Source of the DNA: Allacma fusca
Taxonomy: Eukaryota; Arthropoda; Collembola; Symphypleona; Sminthuridae
Assembly: GCA_947179485.1 (NCBI GenBank)
Contig: OX359245.1
Span: 20,819,067 to 20,883,066, forward strand
Reading direction: 5' to 3'
DNA length: 64,000 nt
The notes beneath the pieces were generated by a model, which made no database searches, was not told the origin of the DNA, and saw only the letters and a list, made by a program, of their open reading frames with translations. Below are positions 11,744-22,109 of the stretch, piece by piece. Position 1 is the first letter of the stretch. Every line of letters begins with the position of its first letter. The translations under genes were made by a program, and so were the position numbers.

Positions 11744-11780
11744 TGATAACGTTATATTTGTATGGCCCCTTGGCGTATTG
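11744..11780 (-). repeat. Right terminal inverted repeat of the two-gene element
   Basis: Reverse complement of the left terminus at 6934-6971 with a few differences. Confidence 0.8.
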
Positions 11781-11782
11781 GG

Positions 11783-12170
11783 AATTTTTAAAGTCTATAG
11801 CTGGTAGGGGAAAAAAGACAGAGTGTCCTGAAAATACAGTTACACGCTGGAGTTTGATGCGGGGAATCCAAATCTGAACTTAATTTTGAGTCAGGCGATC
11901 GGTTTTGGAAATTAAACTATGGACATGGTCAGAAATTGAAATTTTGAGAGTTTTCAAAGTCTATAGATGGCCAGGGAAAAGCGACAGAGTGACCTGAAAA
12001 TACATTTACACGCTTGAGTGTGATGAGGGGAATCCGAATCTGAAATTACTTTTGAGTCAGGCGAGCGAGTTTGGAAATGAAACTATGGACATGGTCAGAA
12101 TTTGAGATTTTCACATGTGTATGGTTGGTCATTGAAAAGCGACCTGACAATACATTTGCCTTTACTTTGT
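11783..12170 (+). repeat. Degenerate ~160 bp tandem repeat (about 2.5 copies)
   Basis: Successive units begin tttaaagtctatagctgg, tttcaaagtctatagatgg and a worn third copy. Each continues gcgacagagtgacctgaaaa, gggaatccgaatctgaaa and gaaactatggacatggtcag. The middle of the unit resembles the 165 bp satellite at 22110-27450 (ggggaatctgattctgaa ... tttagaaataaaaac). Confidence 0.7.
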
Positions 12171-12479
12171 CTTTAAGCCACACAGTTCCTTTATGAGGGC
12201 TATCTTTATCGTGACCAAATCATTTGTAACATCTGAGAAATTTTTAAAAAATTTGGTATCGTGCTAATGCAATTCAAACCCTTCTATGTTTACATTCAAA
12301 TTACGACCTGTGTATAAATAAAACTTGAAAAAGTTTATTCCAAATCATAATGAAAGGTCAGGTTGGTACAACCATTACTCACTTCAGAAGGACTTCAGAA
12401 TTACGATACAATAAGAATGAGCGTAAGTGTACGAATAACGGCGATATGAGAACACTGTGTTATGCTTATCACTCATGGG
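12171..12479. other. No gene seen
   Basis: AT-rich sequence; one short ORF on each strand over 12350-12640 lacks any domain and overlaps low-complexity sequence. Confidence 0.3.
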
Positions 12480-13545
12480 CACCTTGCCTGAAAATAAGCC
12501 TTGTATATAAGCAACTAGGAAGGAAGGAAAGCAAAACGGATAGGTTTTTAGGAAAGGAACTAGGAAGGTTGTAGAATTTATGTCAAAACTAGGAAATAAA
12601 GTAGGAAGGCTGAGAATATGTACAATGATAGGCAAGTTCAAAGGTGGGCTCCTTGCCTAGATCTAGGATAGGATATAGGCAAAATCTGGGGAAATATAGG
12701 CGCGGTTCTGGGATGGGCAAGGATAAGCGTATCAGAGGTGTCCATCCTTCAAAGGATTTCCTTCAAAGAAGGTTTCTTTGAACGTATTAAGCGTTAGCTT
12801 TGGCAATTATGAAGGGAACGGAAGGAAGGCTGGAAAGGAAACGAAGGCTGAACGAAGGTCTCTGCTCTTTGCACAAATAATGGAACGTGAAGGAACATGT
12901 TAATTTTACAGCCTTCGAACGCCGTTGGAACTGGCGATCCCATCTACTATATTTTAGGCAAAATCCTTCCATAACTTAAGTTCATGTACGTATACGTACA
13001 CCGTTGCTCGACTGAAAAACATTTTTCTGGCGGACATTATCTCGAGAAATATTTATCTCACAATGCCAGCGTGATCCCTGGAGCATATAAGCATTCTATT
13101 CCCTCCCCTGTACATTAATTACATACTGATACTCTGCAATAATTGCAATTAGTTGTAAACTATTTATTAGTTTTTCAGCGGTTAGCAGTTTGAAATTTAA
13201 AGCTCTGATTTTGTGACTTGTGTTAAAAGATTTGCGATAAATAAATGAACATGGACGGAAGGTAACGCATGAAGGGCATTTAAATATTTTTGAAGGCTGA
13301 AGGAAGGATTATAGCATGATTTGAATGAAGGAAGGGTGAAGGAAGGGTAAATATTCAGAAGGCTTCATTTTACTGAACGATGAAGGAACGGGTAATTGGA
13401 AACGGTTCCCCTTCTGAAGGATGAACGAAGGTGATTTCAAATGGACACCTCTGAAGCGTATGGGCAAAACTCGGCAAAAGGTTTGAATACAGGCAAGAAC
13501 CGAAACTTATATAGGCAATGAGGCAATGTAGGCTAGGGCTAGACC
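12480..13545. repeat. Low-complexity aggcaa / ggaagg region enclosing a hAT-like element
   Basis: Words such as ggcaa, aggaagg and ataggc are reiterated on both sides of the insertion at 12733-13453. Similar words occur at 58690-59160. A possible outer element (caaaggtgggct at 12635 to gcccgtttg-like end near 13555) has no convincing target duplication. Confidence 0.45.
12733..13453. mobile_element. hAT-like non-autonomous element, gaaggaagg-word interior
   Basis: Termini cagaggtgtccat and atggacacctctg are perfect 13-bp inverted repeats of classical CAGAGG hAT form. The 8-bp duplication aagcgtat is perfect (12725-12732 and 13454-13461). The 721 bp interior has gaagg/ccttc words near both ends (ggaaggaaggctggaaagg, tgaaggaagggtgaaggaag) and unique AT-rich sequence in the middle. 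No coding region. Confidence 0.9.
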
Positions 13546-13656
13546 CGTTTGCAGTTTGCAAGGAGAGTAATAGGAGGGATATGGGTAGGTATCAAAATAA
13601 ACTCAAGCCGTTAACGGAATCATTGAGTCATAGAAGAGTCGTTTAGAAATCCGAAC

Positions 13657-13900
13657 CAGAGGTGTGGAAAATACATGAAATTTATTATTAAAATACAAAA
13701 TTCAAATACATTTCCAGAAACATTAAAATAAAAATACAGATACTAGTATGTAGTAACTTAGTTAAGATACAAAATACAATACAAATATCCGTAGGAATTT
13801 AGGCAAGATGCAAAATAAAATACTTTGCTACCAACAAAAACGAAAATTCGAAATGAAAGTATCGCATTTGAAATATAAAATACATATTGAAAATACTCTC
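13657..13900. mobile_element. Truncated end of a cagaggtgtg-TIR hAT-like family, aaatac-word interior
   Basis: cagaggtgtggaaaatac at 13657 matches the left ends at 32888 and, with one change, 33001 and 47535. It is followed by aaaatacaaa/ttcaaatac words. I found no matching right end. Confidence 0.5.
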
Positions 13901-14118
13901 AAATTTATCTCAAAGTAAATGTCTCAGATGTAACTGAATCTCAAGTTTATTCTCTCAAACACAATATCTTGGACAATTTAACCAAATAATTGGATATCTG
14001 GAAATTATTCAGGAAACGTAAGGTCACAGGCACGTGAATAGAGCTTATTGTTAGACCTGTGCATCTGTGTAGATTGTAGATCAAAGTAAATAAAATTACC
14101 CCAGATATAGAATATCCC

Positions 14119-14430
14119 TAATAGCACCGGCCAGCATAAAACGCGCATTTATTACGCAAAAGAGCCAAAAGAGTGCATGATCATATATGTAGGCGCATCA
14201 ATGAGGCTCCATTTGCGCAAAATTAAAAGCGCATAATTTGGTGCGGACTTGCGCTGCAGTTCATACGCCAAATTCACCTATAAAACACACGCGCATAGTC
14301 ACAGTGCATAAAATGCGCTGCATCGAAGCATCAAATATTGCTCGGCCATATTCAAACTTGCGTGTCATGCGCAATGCGTTGCAACCGAGCAAAGGCATGG
14401 TCCTCGACTGTAACAAACTGTAGCCTGAGT
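14119..14430. repeat. Low-complexity gcgcat-word element, relative of 31470-31657
   Basis: taatagcac at 14119 opens a stretch full of gcgcat, gcgcaa and tgcgc words. The reverse complement of this terminus (gtgctatta) closes the similar stretch at 31657, and both are joined to cccta/aggg outside. The other end of each copy was not found. Confidence 0.5.
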
Positions 14431-14523
14431 AGTACGGACAATTGTAACGGTAAAGAAATATCTCCATTGGATTTGTGGAAGTTTTATAAATACTTCAACA
14501 AATAAAAAAGTGTTATTGGAAAT

Positions 14524-14800
14524 TCAATTACTTAATAACAATTGAAGCAACTGAACGCCCACTATACACACTGAACTAATGAGTAAACCAGTAGTAAAAT
14601 TATTTTGGGTAGTTGAATTCCCTAAGGAAAATCGAGTGGAAGTTGTTCCAAGCAGTTGGGTTAGTCCATGTGAAACTAAGGTGTCCGTCAAGTTAGCCGG
14701 AGTTACAATACATGCCATTGAAATACATACATTTGAGCCGGAGTTACCATAATCAACAGTCTTTGAGGGAATGAGACTTACGACTTGATATGAAGAGTGA
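14524..14800 (-). CDS. Candidate terminal exon with hydrophobic, GPI-like tail
   Basis: A frame open from about 14800 to a stop at 14524 encodes a short ectodomain-like segment with two cysteines (NVCISMAC), potential N-glycosylation sites (NLT, NST, NFT) and a C-terminal hydrophobic run (TGLLISSVCIVGVQLLQLLL). That looks like the end of a GPI-anchored or single-pass surface protein. I cannot find the rest of the gene and recognise no family. It could be chance. Confidence 0.25.
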
Positions 14801-14854
14801 TAACGGCAAATAAATTAACTAGGCGTTTCTCATTATGACCTAAAAATGGTACAC

Positions 14855-14940
14855 ACTGTCCGGTGTAACCTTAGTATTACTTTCAGTATTCTCATTACAG
14901 CTAACGACACAACAATGTTTTGAACTCAATCTTCAATGCT
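14855..14940 (-). pseudogene. Possible THAP-type C2CH fragment
   Basis: On the minus strand the sequence reads HCCVVSCNENT...VYHF, compatible with the start of a THAP zinc finger (C-x2-4-C, then a later FH-F pattern). A stop follows immediately and nothing downstream supports it. Weak. Confidence 0.2.
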
Positions 14941-15149
14941 AGTAGTAAGCCCTGCACATGTACTCGAATAATGGATCAAACTAATATTAGGTAAAAAATA
15001 TAAAAAAATATAAATAATAAGTCTGTAAATTAATCGCAATCATGATTCACGACTTACATGATAGTTATAGGTACTAGAAGCTCAAAAACGTATAATAAGT
15101 TATTCTGTACTAAATAGTTGTGAACACGCTTAGTTATTAGATGTAGGGT

Positions 15150-15330
15150 TTGTCGATTTTTAAATGCCATGGCGTAAATGGCAAATTAGGCAGGCATATA
15201 TTTGGCAGGCATTTAGGTCATTTATTCACATGGGGATAAAATGATTTTTTATGACATTTTGGCAGAATTGGCATATAATATGTTTTGCCTTGGAAAAACT
15301 GGCATAAATTAGCGATGCTCATGGAACGCT
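15150..15330. repeat. Low-complexity ggcat/ggcag stretch
   Basis: Words aaatggca, ggcaggcat and ttggcat are reiterated. No ends with inverted repeats were resolved. Confidence 0.4.
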
Positions 15331-15906
15331 TTTTTCCCGCCATTATTGGTGCTTGTTCCGACCGTGGCTAATTTTAAAATATTTAAAACTTGCAAAGTAC
15401 CGGTTTCTCAATTCATGAAGTACAATAGCAAGTCAAAACGCATCTCATTGCATACTGAGCTTTGTGTGAACATACACTGTATTATTTTAATTTCCTGTGG
15501 CTTATAGCTATGTGATCTTATTTACATTTATATAGCAACCAAAACGAGGAGACGACTGGAAAAGAAAATCTGGTTGCACCATACCGAAATTTAGGGTTTA
15601 AATTTTGGAACGTGTTATGTAAAATGTCATTTTTCAAAACGTTCAAAGAAAACATACAGTTCAATGCATGATGCAGACATCCACTTGCAAGCAAGCTTCA
15701 GTGGATATTAAAAGACAATTCGTAAAGATTCTGTGAATTCAAAATTCCGGGGGTCTCTAAAACTAATACTTGTATTAAACAAAAAATACTGCAATGTATA
15801 AGTCCAAATCCCAAGTTCATCCTCTTGTGGGCCCTATTATAACTAACCGTATGCATGAGAGATAAAAAGAAACATTTAATAGTTCAGCCGTACACAAAAG
15901 ATGTTA
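15331..15906. other. No gene seen
   Basis: AT-rich sequence downstream of the large minus-strand gene; no domain, no clear repeat and no TIR that would bound that gene. Confidence 0.3.
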
Positions 15907-15912
15907 TGTTTA
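15907..15912 (-). terminator. Poly(A) signal of the large minus-strand gene
   Basis: AATAAA on the minus strand lies 6 bases after the TGA stop at 15919-15921. Confidence 0.55.
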
Positions 15913-15918
15913 TTCATA

Positions 15919-18900
15919 TCATTTTTTCCCACTGTAAGTGCCCCTAACTCTGTGAAAATTGCGATTAAGGGCTTGCTTCTGACGCCGATCTTTCTCCTTC
16001 TGCTTTCCCACGGATGATTTACGCTTTTGTTGAACACCCAACTTCCTTCTCTCCTTCCTAGTCAAGGCAGGTTCTGTCGGTTCTTCCTAGAATATTTGAA
16101 TAAAATAATTTTCAATAAAGTTATTTTGCTAAACGAAGATCACACAATCAATAAATCACAACATACAAGTACAATTGGTTTTGTAATTAGCTATAAAAAT
16201 CATAGTACTTAATTCGGCCGAAAGGTTTATTGAGAAGTGCTACAACCTGTGTAAGTCGATGTGGTTCATCCAAGGTTTCCATCTCTCCAGGATCTGTAGC
16301 ATTATCAACTGCAACACGACGGTTCCCTTCTTCCGGATCAATCTGCCATGGTCTCAATGGCGTAGCTGGAGCACTGCTGAAGTCCCAATCAGCAGCGTTA
16401 TTCCCCCACAGTACGTCATTATGGATTTCTCCATCGTAAATCGGCTAAAAAATTGAAAATTTACATAGTTATATTATTTAAGCAATATTGAGATTGTATT
16501 ACCTTTCTGATAATGTTTTACAGCTAACACATTGTTGAAAATTGTTGCAAAACGTGCTTACAACTTTATATCCATCCAAAAAATGCGAACATTGGATCGC
16601 TCCTACGTGGATAGTTTTGCACAGGGTGCAAGCAGTTTTGGTATCCATACTAGAAATAAAAATTGCAACGATCAGAAACACAAAATCAGTATATTTCAGA
16701 CGTGTAACTTTATAAAGTGCAATGTATCAGCCATATCAACAAAATGTGTACTAAATTATTAAAATCGCGCATTTTAAATTATAAGCATGACAGCAACAAC
16801 CCAATGTAGAGCTAGCAAACAACTGGAAATATAAAAACAATAATACTTGGTTGGTGTTTCAAATACGTAGCGAAGACTTGCGAATTAACAGTTATAAAAT
16901 GATGCACCGAAGCAAATGATATTAATAGCAGCTTTATTACCACAACCTGCACTACCATGTACAGAAATATAGGTTGCCATTCTAAACACGATCCAAATAT
17001 ATTACAACCTTGATTGCAGATATTTTCCCACAGAAAATGTAATATAAAGCAGTTATTACTATAGCCACAAAACCGTTGTAAACATATGGATTAGAAAATA
17101 GCAATAACTAAGTCAGAAAAAGTAAATGCTAATACTACCACAAGAACTACAAAGTATAAATATCAGAACTTACAGCAAAAAAAGCTGAGATACCAAGCCA
17201 AAATAATATATTACAAGGTCTACATTTGCAAAACACGGACAATATTTCATATTAGATATTTTAAATCAGATTCAATTCCAAACTCCACCTTAAACATTCA
17301 GTACTTAAACTACTCCAATTTATATAAAACAAACAACATATTCAAAACAAGCCCAACGTTGTTTAGGACATTCAGCAAGCAGCAAGTTTTTAACTAACAG
17401 GATTTACTGTGTACCAGCAGGTACTTACACCAACGTAGTCATTATACAGCCCGGGTGCATACTTCATCTGTCCTTCCATGCCGTCATATTTAACAGGTTG
17501 TTCATTATGCAAAATTTGAAGGACGAAATGTCCTCCTATGTTTAACGTATAACCTACAAGAGAATATACAGTATCAAATAATTTTATTCTGAGTGGAATA
17601 TCGCCAATCCTCTTTCCCAGTCCATTCTCGGATACCATAGTTCCGCTTGTAAATTCAAAAAATAATATTGGGGACGGGATTTCAGGTTGTCTATAGCTAA
17701 CACTCTTGTTGTTGCGACAACCCCGACAGATAGAACCTAGAAAAGTTGTTGTCTCATTTAATCGGTGTACGATTAATTCAACAGTGGGACCACACAAGGC
17801 TGTTATAGGGAAACTGCAAATCCAATACAATTTATTAGTATTATCAAAACAAGTAATCATTATAAATGGTTGTTTAATACCTCCTGAAATTCTCATAATC
17901 ACATGTACTGCAAGAAGTCACTTGCACATATTCTTCAAACACTCCATGAAGAGCAGCAAGTCCATATTCCTCCTCACCATTCCACATGTTATTCACAGCA
18001 GGTTTGAGTTGTAAATGCCGATCAGTCAGAGATAACCACTTCTGTTTCGCTAGATTTTGATATCCTTCTCTGAAACACTGAATTGCATCAACAATAAATT
18101 TCCTACCTGTGGAACCATTGACCAGGTAATTACGAAACTGAGGGTTAGTCTCGTATAGGTACACAGTCATCGTCATAACGTTATCGAAAGAGCACGTGTT
18201 TACAAAGAGAAAATCGCCATCATCTTGAGCTTTTGAACCCCAACTATAAAACCAACAGTAAGTGTTTTAGGAACCATAAAATATGTGCCGAAATAAGCAA
18301 TATTCACTAACGGAATGAATGGCAGCGTCTCGAAAATCGATGCAGCCAATTTCACTTTGGGTACACGTTTGCCTTTCTTCTGCCACGTTTCTGTGAGAAG
18401 ACATGAGCTTTCCTGCATTGGAAGGACTGCAACATTTACAGGATTTTCACATGTCTTGTAAGTGGATACAGTCGGTGTGATGTTCTTCCTATTTCGTCCA
18501 ACTCTACGCTGTTTATTAACACCTTCCAGTTTTCCTAAGTAACGGATGTAATCAGCCAAAAACCGTGTACACCGTCCTGTACACAAATATGTTTAGAATG
18601 TATTCATGTATTGCTAAACACATAGATATCCAGGCAAATATTTTTAAACCAATTAAATATATACACTAAAAATGACTGATACCTTCTACAACATTTTTAG
18701 CTTGATGAACGTATCTTGCTAATGTCAGTTTACCATCCTTACACTGTTCATGCTGTTTCACAACTTTATTCCAGTTTTCGACAGGTTCTTGGGTGTCGTT
18801 ACGGCGATGGTCTCCGCGCAATTCAAACAGTATGTGTGTAAGCATTGGAGTATAAGGCAACATGTGTGTGCACAGATACGTGACAAAATCCTCGTTGTGA

Positions 18901-21900
18901 AAACGATTTGGTGATTCAGTAGACGTGACTTGGTTTTGTGATAGCTCACCTTCAACAACAACGCGTAAATCGTTATAAAATCTTCCAAACGATGTTCCAC
19001 GACAAACGGTTTTATCTGACAGACGATTACCCAGATAATTTTGATGAACAATCTCGTGTTCTGCAAAACAACATAACTTAGAAATTTTCCTCTACAGGTA
19101 ACAAAAAACGTTAGGTTTATAACTCTTACCAAGTTGCAGCAGTTTTGGTGGAGCCGATTGAAGTGTGGATAACACTGTTGAAACAAGTGTGCTTGCTGTC
19201 GGTGACAAACATAACACAAATATCTTCCGAACGTAATAGTTGGCAGTGTGAATATCGTACGAATACTGAAACCGATTGAAAAGCTTCTTTATGATTTTAA
19301 CTCGGTCGTCCTCCTTCTCCACGTAAACCTCTTCTAATTTTGCAACGATGGCTTGTATTACATGCATGCGGCAAACGTGATGATTGATTTTAGAGGGCTT
19401 TTGGAGCTTGAAAAGTTCCTCCCAGCAAAGGTTCAGATATGAGGACGTACTATGCCCATTCCAGAAAGTGTGGATGACTGCTGATATGGTTGCTAAACAA
19501 AAATCCGTTTCAATACGTGTCATCCATCCAGATGGGCCACTTTTGAAGTAAGTATCGACTCTGGAAGTAACAAGTGAGAGGTTAATAACAAAGTTGTACA
19601 ATAGAATAAAATAGACGTTACACTCTTACGTGGTACGAAACGCTGCCAAACCCTGGCCTATTGAGTCAGTATTCTGGGAGTTGCTCAAGAATTCACAAAC
19701 TGCCAGCGAATTCGAATTATTTGCTGGGTTAGCAATTACCACTGCGTACAACAAGATTTGACTACCCCCCAAGTTCTCATTAAGGTGCCGAACGACACCT
19801 CCTGTCGCATCTACGTGTATTACAGTATGTTGTTTGCGTTGCTTGAATGTCTTTAAAACTTCCATTTGCTTTGCGGACATCATAACAACGTGCAAAGGTT
19901 TTACACTATACCCGATGACAAACTTTGCTAAATGTGCATCGGTGTAAAGCCGCCGATGTAGATCGACAGTAGGCAAACAGTCAGAGTCGTGTTCCTTCAG
20001 CATCTGAAAGCAAATGTAAATTTCACAAAACTTATTCGAAATAATGGAATAAATGTATTAATTACCTCATGTCTGACTTGTCGTAGTACTTGGCCACGTG
20101 GTACCCCAGTATAATTACCGCAACTTTGAGGCAAATGGTCAGCTGTGTTTGCTATATCTGTAGCAACCGCATCTGCCTGCCTAAATCGCAAGGATTCCTT
20201 AACAGCTGCTCGATTTTCAGCTTGCAGTTTATTACTGCAAACTCTAAGCGGATGGTGGTGCATTGTGCCATGACATCTACAAAAAGTTGACGTTGAGGTA
20301 ATACAACTACAATTATATATACAATATTATAACGAAATACACGTATGTACTTACACTACTTGAAAGACAACTTTAGATTTGTCGAAATTAAAATTCCCCG
20401 TGATCCTAATTCTATCCCAGCAGTCAGGCTTATGTGTGCAATAGGCATCTAAAACATACAAGTTGCCTCGTTTACCGGTTGAAACCTCCTGACGTTTGCA
20501 GTTTGGAACACAGCAAGGATTCACTTTGTTGAACTTCTTTCTTAATATGATGTCCAACCAGCCTTGACGCATATTAAAAACAGTTTTGCCATTCCGATTT
20601 CGACTTTCAACGTATTGGTCCCAAATTATCCTCTTTATGGTAAAATGAAAACTCTTTGGAATAAGTAGAGTTCTACTGTTAGCCTCAACTTTCACTGAGT
20701 CGCCTTCATCTAAATTAGTCAAGATGTTCAAGTCAGAACATACTCCCTTCAAATGAGACGCGATGTAGTACCTGTATATTTGGTTCCAAAGTCATCCAAA
20801 TCTGCATCCTTTTCTTCAGCTCTCTTGAAACAATCTAACTCCACAGCTTGATCTCCAACTTCATGTCTGTCTCCGCACATGGCAATCGATGTCTGTGCTG
20901 CAGGCGATTCCAGGTCTTTGTGATCGGTAATGAGCGAGTCGTCGCTGGCGGTCATTTGTGATTGGGTAACCGCAAAGTCAACCTTCCTACTGATATCTGC
21001 ACAAAAATTGTAATTGATTGAAACTGGTTAACTACAACTGTTGTTGCAGTTACATGGACCTTGAATGAACCTGAATATAACCTTTAAGTGGTTTCCGGCT
21101 AAGGTTAAATTTCCCTGCAGAAGCCAATACACTTGCACTTCCTTCCCAAATTTCGGTTGGCTGTGTACAATCTGCGAGTGTCTTAGGGACATTTCCAGCT
21201 GCAGTGTTGATGTCTACATGAACAGCATTCTCTGTACATACACCGTTGTCCTCGTCGTCAAGGGTAGCAAGTAAGTGATCATCTCCTTGTTGGTCCATTA
21301 TAATGTCACTGATGTTAGTGATACCTACACAACCATGAAAACAGTACACAAAAAAGGTTTTGACTTACTTTCTCGATCTCAATGTAAGTTGTAATCCCTG
21401 TCGATACTTACTATCAACAGTTTCCAAAAACAGTGACGGATAGCGGATCCAAGAGTTGGCATTGCATGTAGGGCATTTGAAGTTGTCGTCCTTCGCAGCC
21501 TTCCTTCTATCAACCCGAATGCACAAGCAGTGGTACCATTGCTTACATGACCCACATTCAACCATGTCCCCTGACGTTGATCCAAGACAAATGCAGTGAA
21601 CTGATCTGCTGGTCGTAGGAGTAGAACACGCGGGAGGTGGATCCAAACGCACCAAAGGAGTGCCATGCGTAGCCAAAAACGCAGCCTATGAAGACAAATG
21701 CGCATTAAAACTCGATACACCGACATTAAGGCATTCAAAAGAACGAAGGCACTGACTTTTAAAGCGGATTGCTCCCTACGAAACCAACTACGCAAAAACT
21801 TCCTATCTCTCTCCAGCTGCTTCGGATAAAATTCAGCAACAATTTGGCCCCACAAATCGGATTTTCTGTTGTAACCTGCTTTCTCCCAACGGTCGACACT

Positions 21901-22032
21901 ATCACAAATCCTGTGCATAACTGATGCAATTTGACTAGTCGTATACCCGCTCCACCTAGCTCCTTTACGACAAATACCTCCACGTCTCTTCAGACCTAAA
22001 CTAACGTTGCCCACTAGGTCGCTGTGGTCCAT
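15919..22032 (-). CDS. PHD finger / DDE transposase-like / C19-like peptidase fusion gene (15 or more exons)
   Basis: Exons (high to low): 22032-21757, 21685-21412, 21324-21082, 20996-20772, 20709-20355, 20276-20066, 20003-19630, 19560-19130, 19060-18683, 18576-18312, 18243-17881, 17813-17429, 16649-16562, 16444-16247, 16086-15919. Every junction is in phase except 17429/16649, where an exon may be missing. About 1,410 residues. Exon 1 resembles a SANT/MADF-like DNA-binding segment; exon 2 has a PHD finger (CICLGSTSGDMVECGSC...WYHCLC...CPTC). Exon 5 has more Cys/His pairs. Exons 7-9 give VIHVDATGGVV, RIETDFCLATISAV and EPVENWNKVV, a likely D-D-E core. Exon 11 has VNTCSFDNV and exon 12 has CRGCR and NIGGHFVLQI, the Cys and His boxes of a USP-like (C19) peptidase. 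The C-terminus is basic. No frame break. No TIRs found; the 5' end lies against the satellite. Either a large transposon gene or a domesticated one. Confidence 0.7.
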
Positions 22033-22109
22033 CTGGAATGATCACAGTATTATTCAAAGATATTCATAACTCGATGAAAGATAAACAACTTAAATAGAAA
22101 ATCAAAGAA

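Larger units (their letters stand above)
6934..11780. mobile_element. Two-gene DNA transposon: DEDDh exonuclease plus DDE transposase-like protein
   Basis: Long terminal inverted repeats (about 38 bp; 6934-6971 and 11744-11780) share the core tacaaatataacgttatca and the preceding ggggcc, with six mismatches and one indel. A second copy of gttaacgttatc lies just inside each end (7045-7056 and 11664-11675). Between them are two intact, convergent, spliced genes and no others. I cannot make a convincing target-site duplication from the flanks, so the outermost base is uncertain. The DDE protein family is one I know only as uncharacterised proteins in arthropods and cnidarians. Partnering with a DEDDh exonuclease inside one TIR-bounded unit is not an arrangement I know from the described superfamilies. 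Confidence 0.75.

Noticed and set aside
12635..13555. Outer hAT-like element around the 12733 insertion
   Set aside because: Ends caaaggtgggct and gcccgtttg-like are only loosely inverted and the flanking 8-mers agree at about five positions.
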